Below are positions 53,601-64,000 of a stretch of 64,000 nucleotides of DNA, piece by piece (positions within the stretch are counted from its first letter, which is position 1; each line of letters opens with the position of its first letter). The DNA is from Serinus canaria (lineage: Eukaryota; Chordata; Aves; Passeriformes; Fringillidae), in assembly GCF_022539315.1 (NCBI RefSeq), contig NC_066323.1:12327219-12391218 (forward strand), read 5' to 3'. The translations under genes and the position numbers were made by a program. The notes under the pieces are model-generated. The model did no database searches. It saw nothing but the letters and a program-made list of their open reading frames with translations, and was not told where the DNA came from.

Positions 53601-54088
53601 ATTCTAATGGGCACTTTGACATTCGGGCTGGGGAAACCAGACTTTCTTGGAAGGTATTTGAATATTTTGTATAGCTCTACTTTCATCAACTTGTCCTATT
53701 CCTTCCAAAGAAACAATACAGGTGACAAATGAAATCAAGATTAGGTCTTTAATTCAGCAGCAAAATTTTTTAAAAAATCTGTTATTTAAGCAAAAGGATA
53801 AATATTTTCTTCAACTACAATATAAATACTTCCCCAAATCCTTTACCTCCATGATGCTGGCAAGGAAATTGAGAATTTCCACCTGCTCATCGTTCTGTGG
53901 AATTACACGGAACACCTTCTGTCTGTAAGGGGAGAAAATGATTTGATTTGAAAAAGTTGAAAACCTTTTGATCATGCAGAAGAAATCACAGATATAAAAC
54001 TTGATGTCTGTTCTTACCCATCAAAGGAAAGATCCTGCAGGTGAGCAGAAACAGATGCAGCACCTATGAGAACCAAAAGTGCCCACAT
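35644..54088 (-). CDS. CPB1: Pancreatic procarboxypeptidase B (CPB1), 11 exons, complete
   Basis: Exons in transcript order: 54088-54018, 53922-53847, 52165-52041, 49767-49668, 49105-49004, 48664-48563, 46297-46187, 46104-46014, 45317-45115, 37096-37012 and 35831-35644 (stop TAG). All are in frame and total 417 aa, the same length as human CPB1. The product is a secreted M14 zinc carboxypeptidase that removes C-terminal Lys/Arg from peptides. Signal peptide is residues 1-15 (ends SVSA|H). The propeptide ends at Arg110 in [10 protein letters not shown], the trypsin activation site. Zinc ligands are His176 and Glu179 (FHAREW) and His304 (TIHSYS). The substrate-binding Arg lies in DPNRNF, Tyr356 matches the classic Tyr248 and Glu378 ([10 protein letters not shown]) matches Glu270. 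Asp363 in GGSDDW matches position 255 and gives B-type (basic) specificity. All key residues are present. Introns range from 82 bp to 8.0 kb. Confidence 0.98.
37097..45114 (-). other. CPB1: 8-kb CPB1 intron 9
   Basis: This is the largest intron of the gene, with a canonical donor (GTAAGT after CTG at 45115) and acceptor (TTACAG before 37096). It is AT-rich. It contains one copy of the short dispersed repeat (41647-41713) but no recognisable exon, RNA gene or transposon ORF. Confidence 0.65.
41647..41713 (+). repeat. Short dispersed repeat, copy 2
   Basis: About 67 bp, TGATAAAGCTAGATTTGTCT onward to TATGAA. It is nearly identical to 33568-33644 apart from the 11-bp difference and a few substitutions. 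The flanks do not match, so this is not part of a longer duplication. Confidence 0.7.
45722..45812 (+). repeat. Degenerate TATG/CATA-rich microsatellite
   Basis: Alternating pyrimidine-purine sequence (TATATATGTGCATATATGTG and variants) for about 90 bp in CPB1 intron 7-6 space. It is imperfect, so an old decayed microsatellite is likely. Confidence 0.7.
46298..48562 (-). other. CPB1: CPB1 intron 6, nothing further recognised
   Basis: A 2.26-kb intron between the exon with the zinc-site HxxE motif (48563-48664) and the next exon (46187-46297). Small open frames here show no family resemblance. Confidence 0.55.
49768..52040 (-). other. CPB1: CPB1 intron 3, with an open + strand frame of no known family
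   Basis: A 2.27-kb intron. A C/T-rich stretch near 51310-51900 keeps two + strand frames open (98 and 169 codons). The translations are Leu/Ser/Cys-rich, as expected from pyrimidine-rich DNA. I know no homologue and treat it as non-coding. Confidence 0.5.
52166..53846 (-). other. CPB1: CPB1 intron 2, nothing recognised
   Basis: A 1.68-kb AT-rich intron with canonical ends. No repeat or RNA gene was recognised. Confidence 0.5.
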
Positions 54089-54123
54089 TTTCTCAAACAG
54101 GTTTTCTGTTCTTTTTTGTGCTG

Positions 54124-54131
54124 CTTTTATA
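54124..54131 (-). promoter_or_regulatory. CPB1: TATA box of CPB1
   Basis: TATAAAAG on the - strand lies 36-43 bp upstream of the CPB1 ATG. This places transcription start about 10-15 bp before the start codon. A strong TATA box and tiny 5' UTR are typical of pancreatic digestive-enzyme genes. Confidence 0.8.
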
Positions 54132-54240
54132 ACTTGTTTTGTCCTTCTTTTTATCAGTTACACAGAGAACAACCCACTGATCAAATGATAGTTTACTCTT
54201 TTGGCCTTGTTTTATTTACATACTATTTATAGTGTGTGTT

Positions 54241-54254
54241 TTCCTCTACACCTG
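54241..54254. promoter_or_regulatory. CPB1: Possible pancreatic PTF1-like element
   Basis: A CACCTG E-box (54249-54254) is adjacent to a TTTTCC stretch about 150 bp upstream of the predicted CPB1 start. PTF1 sites in acinar enzyme genes pair an E-box with a TTTCCC-type box. The order and spacing here are not exact, so this is only a candidate. Confidence 0.3.
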
Positions 54255-54716
54255 TGAAAACAGCTGAAAGTCTCACAGAGGCCTGGATTAAGAATCTTGC
54301 TATTTGAGCTGGATAAACTCTTGATGTGAGAAAGTGAATTTAATGTACTTTGTTATTTTCTATTTTATGTGAATTAGATAATTTTTAATAAGGTGGTTGC
54401 TGAATTACAAACTTTATAATATTTTATTCTTACTTTGTGAAATGGTAGATGTCCATCAGATGTTGTTGCAGTGTGCCTGACCTTAATCACAATGTTCCTC
54501 TTTGTTAATAATATACGTTCGACTCTGACATATTATTGTCAAAGCGGCATCTACCAATTGGGATATACCAATTAGCTTTTTTTTTTCCAGCAGAGAAGGA
54601 AAGCACTGAAGTGTTTTTTTGCTCACTTCACTGAAATTTAAGTTGGGCATTTGCAGAACTGAAAGCCCAGAAGTTCTAGTAGCAGTAGGTTGTACGTATA
54701 CTGCATGTGCTGCTGC

Positions 54717-54752
54717 TGATTCTTGTGCATTCTCTGATTCTTGTGCATTCTC
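54717..54752 (+). repeat. 18-bp tandem duplication
   Basis: Two perfect adjacent copies of TGATTCTTGTGCATTCTC. It is most likely a recent slippage duplication. Confidence 0.85.
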
Positions 54753-57700
54753 TAATTTCATCATGTGTAGTTCAGAGGTAAATATCTTACAGGTTAAGCA
54801 ATACTGTGGAATTTACTAAGAAGATCAGATGAAATGTAGTCATACAAAAGCATTTTTAACTCTCATGTTGTGCCTACTCTGAAGAACAATGGTGTGTTTG
54901 CAGCAGTGCACTTGCATCTGTTTAGTTTTCATTAATGAGTACTTGGCATTGAATGCAACATCAATTGTCTGTTGATGCCGTGTCCTGACGTGACTGATGT
55001 TTTCGACAGGGAATCAGTGAACAAATAAATAAAAAATGGAATTTACGAGTTCAGTTCTGTCTCATCTTATGCCTAAGTAACCAGGCAAATTAAAGGAGTT
55101 CAGACACAGAAAATCTCTACTGTGTATTACATAATATGTGAAAATTTATTACGAAAAATAGTATAATTCATCTCAGATTAAAAGATGTAATTACAGTTGC
55201 AAGGTACAGAAAATTTAGTTGTCATTGAGCATTTTAAGAATGAATGTGGCATCAGACTTGACACCTAATTTTTAAAGAGGTTCTCTGGAGTCAGGTCACT
55301 AAAGCACAGATACAGAATAGCTAGAAATATAATTGTAGTCAATGTACAGTTAATGCATATTAATATGACCCATTATTATTACTTTCCTAAAAGAAGAGTC
55401 AAAAAGTCTTCTGGGCCTACTAATTGAAAACTGTCTTTGCCAAACCATAGGATTTAAACTTAGGTTGCAATTAATGGCTTAATTTGCAGCACTGCAAGCT
55501 CTTGCCCAGTAATAATCTTACCGAGAGACAAGCCAAGATGACATCAGGAGCTGTTCTGACAATGTCAAACAATACTGCACAGTCTCCAGAAGTTTTAATT
55601 TTATGATGATGAGATCATCACTACAGATATCAGTATCAAATAAAAAAGTCTGATCCCATAAAAACAATTGCAAACACAATAATGTGGAGATGATCAAGCA
55701 CAGAACTTGCAATGAATAAATGATCACGAGAAGTAATCAAACAATTTGAAGATGTCATCATTCCCTGTTGAGAAGCATTTTGGAAATAGAAATTGCCAGA
55801 TTTCAAAGTCTGAGTTTACTTTTAATAAATTGCTTCCTTATTCATGCAGTTGGAGATGATGGGTTTTTTTTCTCCAAACAATTAGTGATGCAGCATTGAC
55901 TACTGAATTGGCAAGCATCACGGAATACCAGAATTTGTAATGGCAGTTTTTGCAGTTTCCATCCCAGACTACATCAGAAACAAACACTGACCTGGAATCC
56001 TACTTAAGTGATTAATTTTGCACCTCAGGATGGATATTTGTCAGGTTAGTTCATAAATTAGCTCTAAACATTGCCTTGTTCTTCTAACTGTATAGCATAA
56101 ATGTTTAATACTTTTATATATGCTTGATAAAGGGGCAGCATAAGGATAAATAAAAGAGCAAATCAGATTTGGTTAAGCCATCTGTTCTTTTTAGTATCTG
56201 ATTACAAGCCAACATCATCAGTTGGCCATGGTTGAGTAAACCTTGGCCTATTACAAAGAGTAGAGCATTACCTATATCTCTGAATAGATTCAGAAGGAAA
56301 AATTAATTTTTTTGTAATCAAGGAAGTAAGAAAATACAAAAGGAGAATATGTGGTAATTTCCTTCTGGAGAGGCATTTTGTCTTATACTTACCATAACTG
56401 AGGCTAAAAACAGTGTCAGCAATTGCAATTTTGTTGTAGTTGTTTGCTTTTTAGATGATTAAAAATACAGCCTCCTATGCTGCTGTCACTCACAAAGAAT
56501 ATTCCCTGTAAATAACTGGCTACATTCCAGTGAATTCATCTTTGTAGTAATTTCTTATTTCAGTTTTTGGAATAGAATTACTCTGGTACTCCACTTTGAA
56601 AAGCATATGAAGGCTAACCACAGACTGATAAAAGGAAAAAATGCACATCAATGTTAGCATTTCAGAAGCATCCTTTATCCTACAAAGCCTTTCATCCCGT
56701 TTGTTATCAAACTGAGTCCAAAAGTCTGAGGATAAATAAGGTCTGTTTCTATAGGAGTTTCAGTAGATAGGGATTTCCTGAATTCAATAGTTTGTTGATC
56801 TCCATTTTTAGTCACAAAATGTTGTTTGTTCTTACAATCCCTGACTGACAATTTTATTTTCTTAATATTCTTCAATATTTAATATGTTCCAAAAGATCAG
56901 CAATGTGCAAATCCTAACACTGCTTATGTGTGTTATGTAGCAAAGTCCTAGCATGTGACCCAGACCAGGCAAACGTGTTTGATGTATGGCACCCTCTTAT
57001 GATCATTTATTTGTTAAGGTAATATATTCTAACCTTAGTTTTGAAGACTAAAACTATTGAATATATTCTGAAGACTTTTGAGAGTACTTTGAAGAGGCCA
57101 GGATCACCAGAATCTGCTACCCAGCATATGATCCAAGCTTTCTTGATACTTTCTCTTTACTTATATGTTATTAATATTCTTTTAATCCATCAAAGGCTTT
57201 TTCAACTTTAGGGCCCTGGGACATGCTCATATCCTACAGTTTTGGTAACTATGTGTAGCTATCTTCTTTTTTAATTTTTTTTTCACATTTGTTGATGCTA
57301 CTTAATAGGTGAATAGGTACTGGATAAGAGGATAAAAGAATGGAAGTGATGAGATCAAGGGTATGGAGCAAAAAAAGAGGGAACACTCATGACTTTGGGG
57401 TGTGTTTGTACTTTTGTTATTGACTTGTCAGGGGAGAAACAGAAGAACGTGTAACTTGTTCTTTTGTAGAGTCAGTGGATTCTTGCCATTGTATCTCCTG
57501 TGAAATAAGTATCATATTTTTACTATTGGCCTCTAGGAATCAGGATTGACTGTAGTATTGCAGCTTCATTGTATGATCCACGCACACCTTGCTTAGGATT
57601 TAGAAATTATTTTATTACCCTACGTAGAAGTTGAATATATAATATGTATTCAAATCCTTATTTGTCTGAAAAAAATGTGTGACATATACTAAAATAGAAG

Positions 57701-58661
57701 CAGTGAATAAAGGTATTTGCAATACCAGAATTCCCAGAAACCAAGCAGTGAGAATCTATTTAGTGCCAATGTAGCAAGGAGAAGGACTGACCTCACAGCC
57801 ATTGGTTATGGACATCTGCTCAGTCTGCTTGTCCTTGGACTGAGCTTTCTGTTGTGTACAAGGCTGTGGCCAGTTCTCATACTCCAGCCTATGCCATGAT
57901 CTCTGTGAGGCTGGCAGGGCCATGGCAGGGCTCAGTGACACCTCAAAGAAATGCAGAAGCATAAGGCTCTTCTTACAAATTTAAGGCAGTGAGATCAGCA
58001 TGTGGTGGGAGGTGAAATCATAACTGCAGCAAAAAGTTCCTGCTCCAGCAAAGTACAGGAGTGAGTAGATACTCGGTGCTCTTACTATTAGAAGCCAGTT
58101 TTGTCTCCCATCTTTGTGCAGATTCTATCTGATAGGTTTAGGAGTTTCTCTTCTGGGGTAGAGCAGTACATCATTCTCACCTACAAATGTCTCCAACAAT
58201 GCCAGAACCAGATGCTGCTGAGGTGGTGCTAGAATTATTCTGTAAAAAGACACAGGAGTGTCTGCCCACTGTTGAGGCCTCTCCAGGGTGTTTAATTCCG
58301 ACTGTTAGCAGGTTGTCTTCCTCAGTATTCCCCTAATTCCCATCCTGGGCTCTGCAGGGGCTGAAGGTAAATCACACTGTCAGTGTGCAGTTATCCACCT
58401 CCAGTTTTAACAGAAGGATTTAGACAGACAGATGGATCTCCATTTCATCCCACTAAATATGATCCAGATAGTGATGCTCTATTGGTGTTAACCAAGCACA
58501 GCAGATCACCACGAATGGGAGCAAAGGCAGATGAGAGTTATCAGGAGAGACCAGGATGCATAAAAAACATCAACAAGAAAGGTTTGAGGAAGAGAGTAGA
58601 CTGAGCAGGTCTATTCCACCCTTGGGCCTAACTGGAATTTTTTTTTTGTTCATAATTTTTT

Positions 58662-58719
58662 ATGTTCATAGTTTACATCACCCATAATTTACATCATGGG
58701 TGATGTAAATTATGAACAT
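58662..58719. repeat. 24-bp near-perfect inverted repeat (hairpin)
   Basis: Left arm 58662-58685 and right arm 58696-58719 are reverse complements over 24 positions, with one difference that still pairs as G-U in RNA. The loop is 10 nt (AATTTACATC), itself a partial copy of arm sequence. No flanking duplication or transposase is visible. Possible origins are a template-switch mutation, a fold-back element or a small RNA hairpin. Confidence 0.85.
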
Positions 58720-58729
58720 TTTTCTCCTG

Positions 58730-61700
58730 CATAGCTTGTATTTAATCTGCAGGCTTGATAAATCTGAAGCCTAGTGCTTAGATAGATCCTTCCGCTCTGG
58801 ATGATTTTGAAATCCAGTGCCCTTTGCTGAGAGATGTTATATCAACTAGTGTTATACCTGGGCAAAGGTCAGGGAGTTCTACCATTTCAGAAAAACAAGA
58901 CTATTTAGAAATTAATAAAGTTTTCTTTTCTCATCTACTGAAATAACCCAAATTCACAAGCTACAGATGAAAGTAGAACCCTACTATAATCAAATAAAAC
59001 TTTAGCTAATTCTCTGGCTTCCTTCCCAACAAAACATACATGAAAAGATCAATACAATTACTTCCCTTCTTACTTTCTAGAAGAGTTTGGAGTTAGACTT
59101 CAAAAACATACTGAAAAAAAAAAAGGAAGAAAAACCCAAACCCACACTGAAAGAAGCATGTAAAAATATCAAACAAAAAAGTTGAAATAGATTCTGCACA
59201 TCAATTTGTTCATGTAAAAATATATTCCTTCTTAAACAGACTGACAATTATTAATTGATCAAGAGTATTCATAAAACTCTTCTCAAAGCAATTAATTGGA
59301 CTAATAATCTCTACTTGGACAGCCTTATTAAAACATACTAATTGCAAAAACTAGTGAGAGCTCACTCATTACAAGAGTATGTGGTAGCAGATTAAGTTGA
59401 ATGAATTAATCTTGGCACTCTTTGTTCCTCTGTGAACATGTAAGTAAACAAAACTCAAACTGAGCAGAGAACCTGTCTGACTTAAGCAAGTGTATTAATT
59501 ATTTGTGAGATATCACTGGGAAAAAATAAACAACAAATCAAATCCATGCTACTGAGGGGTGTGGAACCAAATCTGACTGAGGTATGGATTTTTTCCTAGG
59601 TTCCTTTTATTCAAAGAAGGAGTTCAACTACAAAAGATTTTTTTTCCAAAAAATTAATAATTTGCTATTTTTAGTAAGCAGTAGGTTTCATGGAACAAAG
59701 GAAAACACAGAATGCAAACAATTTAATCTTGTCACCATAGTCAAATTTCATTTCCATTAATTCATCTGCAAAATAAATTCAGTTAGACAAATGTCTGTTA
59801 AACTTGTATGAAAAGAGACTCAGTGAAGCAAAAGACAAGCAAACTTCAGAACATAAAGTGCACCATTCTTGGAAATACCTTTTGCCTGCACACACGGAAA
59901 TATTAGGCATCACAGATAAGATAGCTGCTTTAAATTCAGTATCCATATTCTTCTGTATTACACCCAAGCAACTCCAGATGTTTTAATTATTTCTATTTTT
60001 TGCTTATTAAAGCACAATAGAGAGAAAATATTCCTTATACCGACTTGATTTGAAACAGTTTGTAAAACTAGGTTGTAATACACAAACACTGGGATTGAGC
60101 AGGACCAGTTTTGGACACAGGCTTTTTGCTACTAATTTATCTCTGCATCTTAGTTATATTTTGGTGCACTTCTCAGCTCCCAGCCCTGAAATCAGATCTA
60201 CAAGGAAGGGGTGAAGGAGGAGTAAAGGAGAGACCATGCTTTGATCCACTTCCTTCTGAAACATCACAGCTACCTGAAATCCTTACATTTTCTGTGAATT
60301 ATTTAAAACATTTTCTGAAAAAAAGAAAAAAAAAGAAAAAAAAGTATTTTGATGTGGAAATGTTGCTGTAATAGTGCTTCACAGAAAGGTAGAAAAGACA
60401 TCCCAAGGCCCAGGGCTGTATTGTGCAGCCTTTATGTCACACCTATGATGTGCTGTGACTAAGGACTCCAGCCATGGAGCAGCTCAGCTGCTGGTTGTGA
60501 GCAAATGTCATCAGAAAATCTGGTCCAAGAGCCTGGCCAGATAAAATAATAATTAATTTCTGAAATATAGAGTTCTTATATATAAATATAAAAATACTCT
60601 TTTCTCCATTATAGAGCTCCATAATACTCCTACCTTACCCTGAGAAGTTTCATAGTGAAAGGTGATGTTCCTTCCCTGTTGTGGTTACCTGATTTTTACC
60701 ACTATGCAGCTTTTAGAAGGGTTGGGAAATCTTTTCTTCTTGGTTTCCTGCCAAAGATTTTCCTATCTTAGCAAAGCTGCCTCTTGGTTTGTTCTGTATG
60801 TTGCTCACATTTGACTTTGTTTTCTTACTGGAAGGCTTAGAACAGAATACATGAAGTTTGGGATTTTGCTTTGTTTTGTTTCATACAGTTTTTAATTAAA
60901 TATTTTGCTTCCTAAATGCTGCTTTTGTCCCAATGTATTTTCTGAATTGAGTAAATTGCTGAAACTTCTCATGTTTGAAGAAACTGGTAATTGTTATCCA
61001 ATGAGGAAAATGAGAACAAGTCATGATGTTCAATACCTCCCTGTCACTGAATAACAAGCTTCTGGAACCTGAACTAAGAGATTTTGTCATGAAATAAAAA
61101 TTACTGCTTTGGCTTACTGTAAATAATTCTGGATCAAGTCAAGGATTTATGCAGAATAAAAGGTGAGAGAATGCCCTCTTCATCAACTTTCTCCTTCATT
61201 ATGCTCTAAGATATGACCCTAACATCCACAATAGTTAAATTTGTGGTCTAACTTGCATTTCACTAAATTCTAATGGCTTGAGTGATGGGTGGGTAGGAGG
61301 TGGATCACTTTGTTCAAGGCAGATTTTGCATGGGAATTGCTTGGAAGAAAAACCATTAATTTTAAACCGTTTTCTGTCACTTCTTTGACGTTCATTCTTG
61401 TCCCATCACAGCCCCAAAAGAAAGGAAGCACCTGCTTGTACCTTTTCCTCACACACCTGCTAGGAAAGCAAATCCTGCTTTAGCCATTGATGGCACTTTA
61501 GTCACTTTGCTGTAGTTGCACAGGAGTGTCTAGTGGAGCCTTCCACTGTTTTCCTTCTACTTTCCTTTGGGACCAAAGAATCACAGAAAATAATGGGAAC
61601 ACAGATTGGAAGTAAGAGGTATTCCAGACCTACTAACAAAAGCAGCATAATGAAAACTGAAGACCTTGAATGATAATAGAATAACTGAGTTGGTAAAAAC

Positions 61701-63640
61701 CTCAGCTGATGGAGTTCTCATGTGAAACATATTGTGTTACAATGTTACAGGTAATTTCCTGTTTTTCCTGTTGGTTTCAAGTTGGTGCAGCTGCTTCAAG
61801 CCCAGTATATTGAAAGCATATTCATATGACAGATGACCAGCAACTGTTGTTGGAAAATGGACAAGCAAAGGGTAGATGCTGCTTGGGAGGATGAACTTGT
61901 GCTTCCAGGCAAAACATCTTCCTCAATATTTTGCTCCTTTACGAGTTTTTCATTGCAAAGGCTGGGCCAGTGACACCAAGAGCCTTTTTTCTTTCCAGAT
62001 ACAGCTCTAGGAAATGTAGCAAAGAAAGAAGAAACAAAGATCCCAGTGGACTCTGGTCAAGGCACTGAATGACAGAGGAAACCTGTTAATCTCTCTGGAA
62101 TTGTTCTCTCTGTTAAAGAAGGTACTGTCATTTGTTAATCCTTGTTCTGATTTACTCCTAACCATAGAAGTATTTTGTACTGAAGATCTGGTAATGGTGT
62201 ATGTGGCAATACACATACCTCTGTTCCAGAGGCAATCTAATGCATTTAACTGTGTCCTATCTCCTATATCTTTGGTTCAGACTTTTTTTCCCAACCTTTT
62301 TTCTGCCTTCAAACACAGTTTAGGAAAGTTACGATTTTAATGACTAAAAGAAATATAATTTTCCTCTCTTTTGATTCTTGTCTAAAACATTCCATGCTTG
62401 TCCTGAGAAGGAGAGAAAAACACCACAATCCATTTAACTGGCAACATAATATGCATATTTTGTATTTAAATCTGTCAAGATACATACTGCTTTAAGTGTA
62501 TTGCCATTTTGATCCTACAAGTTCCACAAAAACATTTCTTGTAGCTGTCAAATACTGTGCATCTTCCTTAGTAAGAAAGAATAAGCATAAGCAGGCTTTG
62601 ATCTACTTCATTGCTTCAAAGTCTGAAATGCACTCAGAGATTTTAATGTAATTTTGAAAAACAATTATTGAAAAGAGTAATGATGAAAGTAGAAATTTTC
62701 TCACTGATGTTATTTTTCTATAGTTGAGAGTTAGGCAGTAAGAGCATTGTGTTTCTGTCTATTTTTTTCCCTGCAGTGTAATCCAGAAAAAATTTTGATT
62801 TATAAATTTTTTCTTTGCCCTGAGGAACTGCAGTCAGGCAGAAGGCTAAGAGACTGCATGAATTGAAGCTTAAATATGGAAACAAATATAAACAACCTGA
62901 CAAGCACAAAGTATTAAAAAACTCCAATAAAAATCTTCATTTCAAATAGGCTTACACCACGGGTTCTTAAGCTTGTGGCTAAGCCCACGTGGCTAGAGAA
63001 GGACTGCCTCATGTAGTCCATATCCATCCACTCAGAAATTCAACCTTCATTCCCTTCATAATTTTCTAGCATTACAGAAGTGGTAGTTTTCCAATTACTT
63101 ACATAGACAAAGAGTTTAAATGTAGGTTATACTTCTTTTACTGCCAGGAAAGTGTCTGCTTCCTGGAGACCCCTTTTTGAAAAGTGCTCAAAGTGAGGCC
63201 ACACTCCATTACAGCCACAGGGATACAAATATATGGAGCTCTTTGCAGATCATTACAGGGAGCTGTGTAATGTTACAAGTTTGGGGTTTTATAAAGTTGC
63301 ATTGATATTATTTAAGGTACTTATTAATTTTTTCCATTTCTAAAAAAAATTGCATATTCATAAAATAGCTGTTTAAAGATTATGATCTTTTAGGAAAAAT
63401 GTAATAATTTTGTTAAGAAGTAGCCCAGTGCTGACAAAAGGGGAAAATGATGAACCTTGTAAAACACATACATTCACAGTACAAATGGTTCATCATAAAT
63501 ATAAGGCACTCATGGCTCGTTCAGAATTTACAAATAACAGCATTTACAAATAAACCAGATCCTCCTGCCATCTTTGAACTGCATATCCTGATATCAGTGC
63601 TTGAAGGCGGTTTGGTGGGAGAGACTGCAAGTTCTGAAAG
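58730..63640. other. Gene-poor AT-rich DNA
   Basis: No recognised exon, RNA gene or transposon. An A-rich purine tract lies at 60317-60343. Confidence 0.5.
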
Positions 63641-63651
63641 AGTCAAAACTA

Positions 63652-63824
63652 GTTCAAGAGCATAGATTTTAAATGATTTCCTGTGAAAAAAAACCTATGG
63701 TAGAGGAATACCATCCCAAGGGACAAAAAACCAAAGAACATTGTGCTGGGGTTGTGCTGAAGCTCTGCCAAGGCCTTTTCTAGTTCTTCCAAGCTTATCA
63801 CAGGCTGTATTTGTCTGCTATAAA
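63652..63824 (-). CDS. Candidate terminal exon of an unidentified gene
   Basis: On the - strand a plausible acceptor (TTTATAG, with a branch-like TACTGAC about 20 nt upstream) opens a frame of about 55 codons ending near 63652. The predicted peptide has a helical acidic segment (SLEELEKALAELQ) followed by a hydrophobic stretch (FFGFLSLGMVFLYHRFFF), as in a tail-anchored or single-pass membrane protein. I do not recognise it. The polypyrimidine tract is weak and no partner exon is visible, so it may be chance. Confidence 0.2.
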
Positions 63825-64000
63825 TTAAAGTCAGTATCACGAACTGCAGCCTTAGCACAAGGCCAGCCCTGTTTGCAGTGAAAGGCAGGGGGTTTGCCTG
63901 CTGGTTTGAACTGCAGCAAGAACTGAGGAAGCTGATGTCTAACAACTGAATTATTCCATCAGCTCCTCCTCTGCATCAGAAGTGTCTCTAAACCCATAGA

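Larger units (their letters stand above)
54140..58640. other. Gene-poor DNA upstream of CPB1
   Basis: AT-rich sequence with no recognised exon. An 18-bp unit (TGATTCTTGTGCATTCTC) is duplicated in tandem at 54717-54752. Confidence 0.5.

Overview
The window is vertebrate nuclear DNA, almost certainly from a bird. Its genes are split by GT-AG introns of 82 bp to 8 kb. It carries several decayed CR1 LINE fragments with the typical avian CR1 3' end, and it has CpG islands at housekeeping promoters. The proteins are tetrapod orthologues that I recognise by eye, and species cannot be fixed from sequence alone. Roughly a fifth to a quarter of the window is protein-coding gene space with dense exons. 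The rest is long introns and gene-poor AT-rich DNA.

Left part (1-20 kb, + strand). Positions 678-15478 hold 14 coding exons of melanotransferrin (MELTF), a GPI-anchored member of the transferrin family. Only the signal-peptide exon is missing, presumably left of the window. The N- and C-lobes are encoded by two parallel sets of seven exons whose lengths and phases mirror each other. One intron has a GC-AG boundary. PIGZ follows (17491-19627, two exons), the mannosyltransferase that can add a fourth mannose to GPI precursors. Its CpG-rich promoter has a perfect NRF1 site and a strong CTCF-type motif, and a CR1 fragment abuts it upstream. A GPI-anchored protein therefore sits beside a GPI-assembly enzyme, an arrangement also known in human.

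Middle (20-26.4 kb). A CpG-rich patch at 20.2-20.6 kb has no recognisable gene. NCBP2AS2 (- strand microprotein, 22503-22757) and NCBP2 (+ strand, 22973-24846, nuclear cap-binding protein 20) are divergent genes. They share a short CpG-island promoter with two TCGCGAGA elements, one within a perfect 10-bp palindrome. NCBP2 intron 2 has textbook U12-type (minor spliceosome) signals. The NCBP2 3' UTR ends near a canonical AATAAA at 26330.

Right part (26.4-64 kb). About 9 kb without a recognised gene is followed by a complete 11-exon pancreatic carboxypeptidase B gene (CPB1, - strand, 54088 to 35644, 417 aa). It has a signal peptide, propeptide, zinc ligands, catalytic Glu and the Asp that selects basic substrates. 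A TATA box lies about 36 bp upstream of the ATG and the 3' UTR is very short. The last 10 kb is gene-poor. It contains a 24-bp near-perfect hairpin at 58.7 kb and one weak candidate terminal exon at 63.7 kb on the - strand.

No CRISPR, prokaryotic mobile element or clear novel system was found. The best leads for follow-up are the melanotransferrin active-site differences from mammals, the GC-AG and U12 introns, the orphan CpG island, the NCBP2-CPB1 junction (where human has SENP5 next to NCBP2), and the hairpin.
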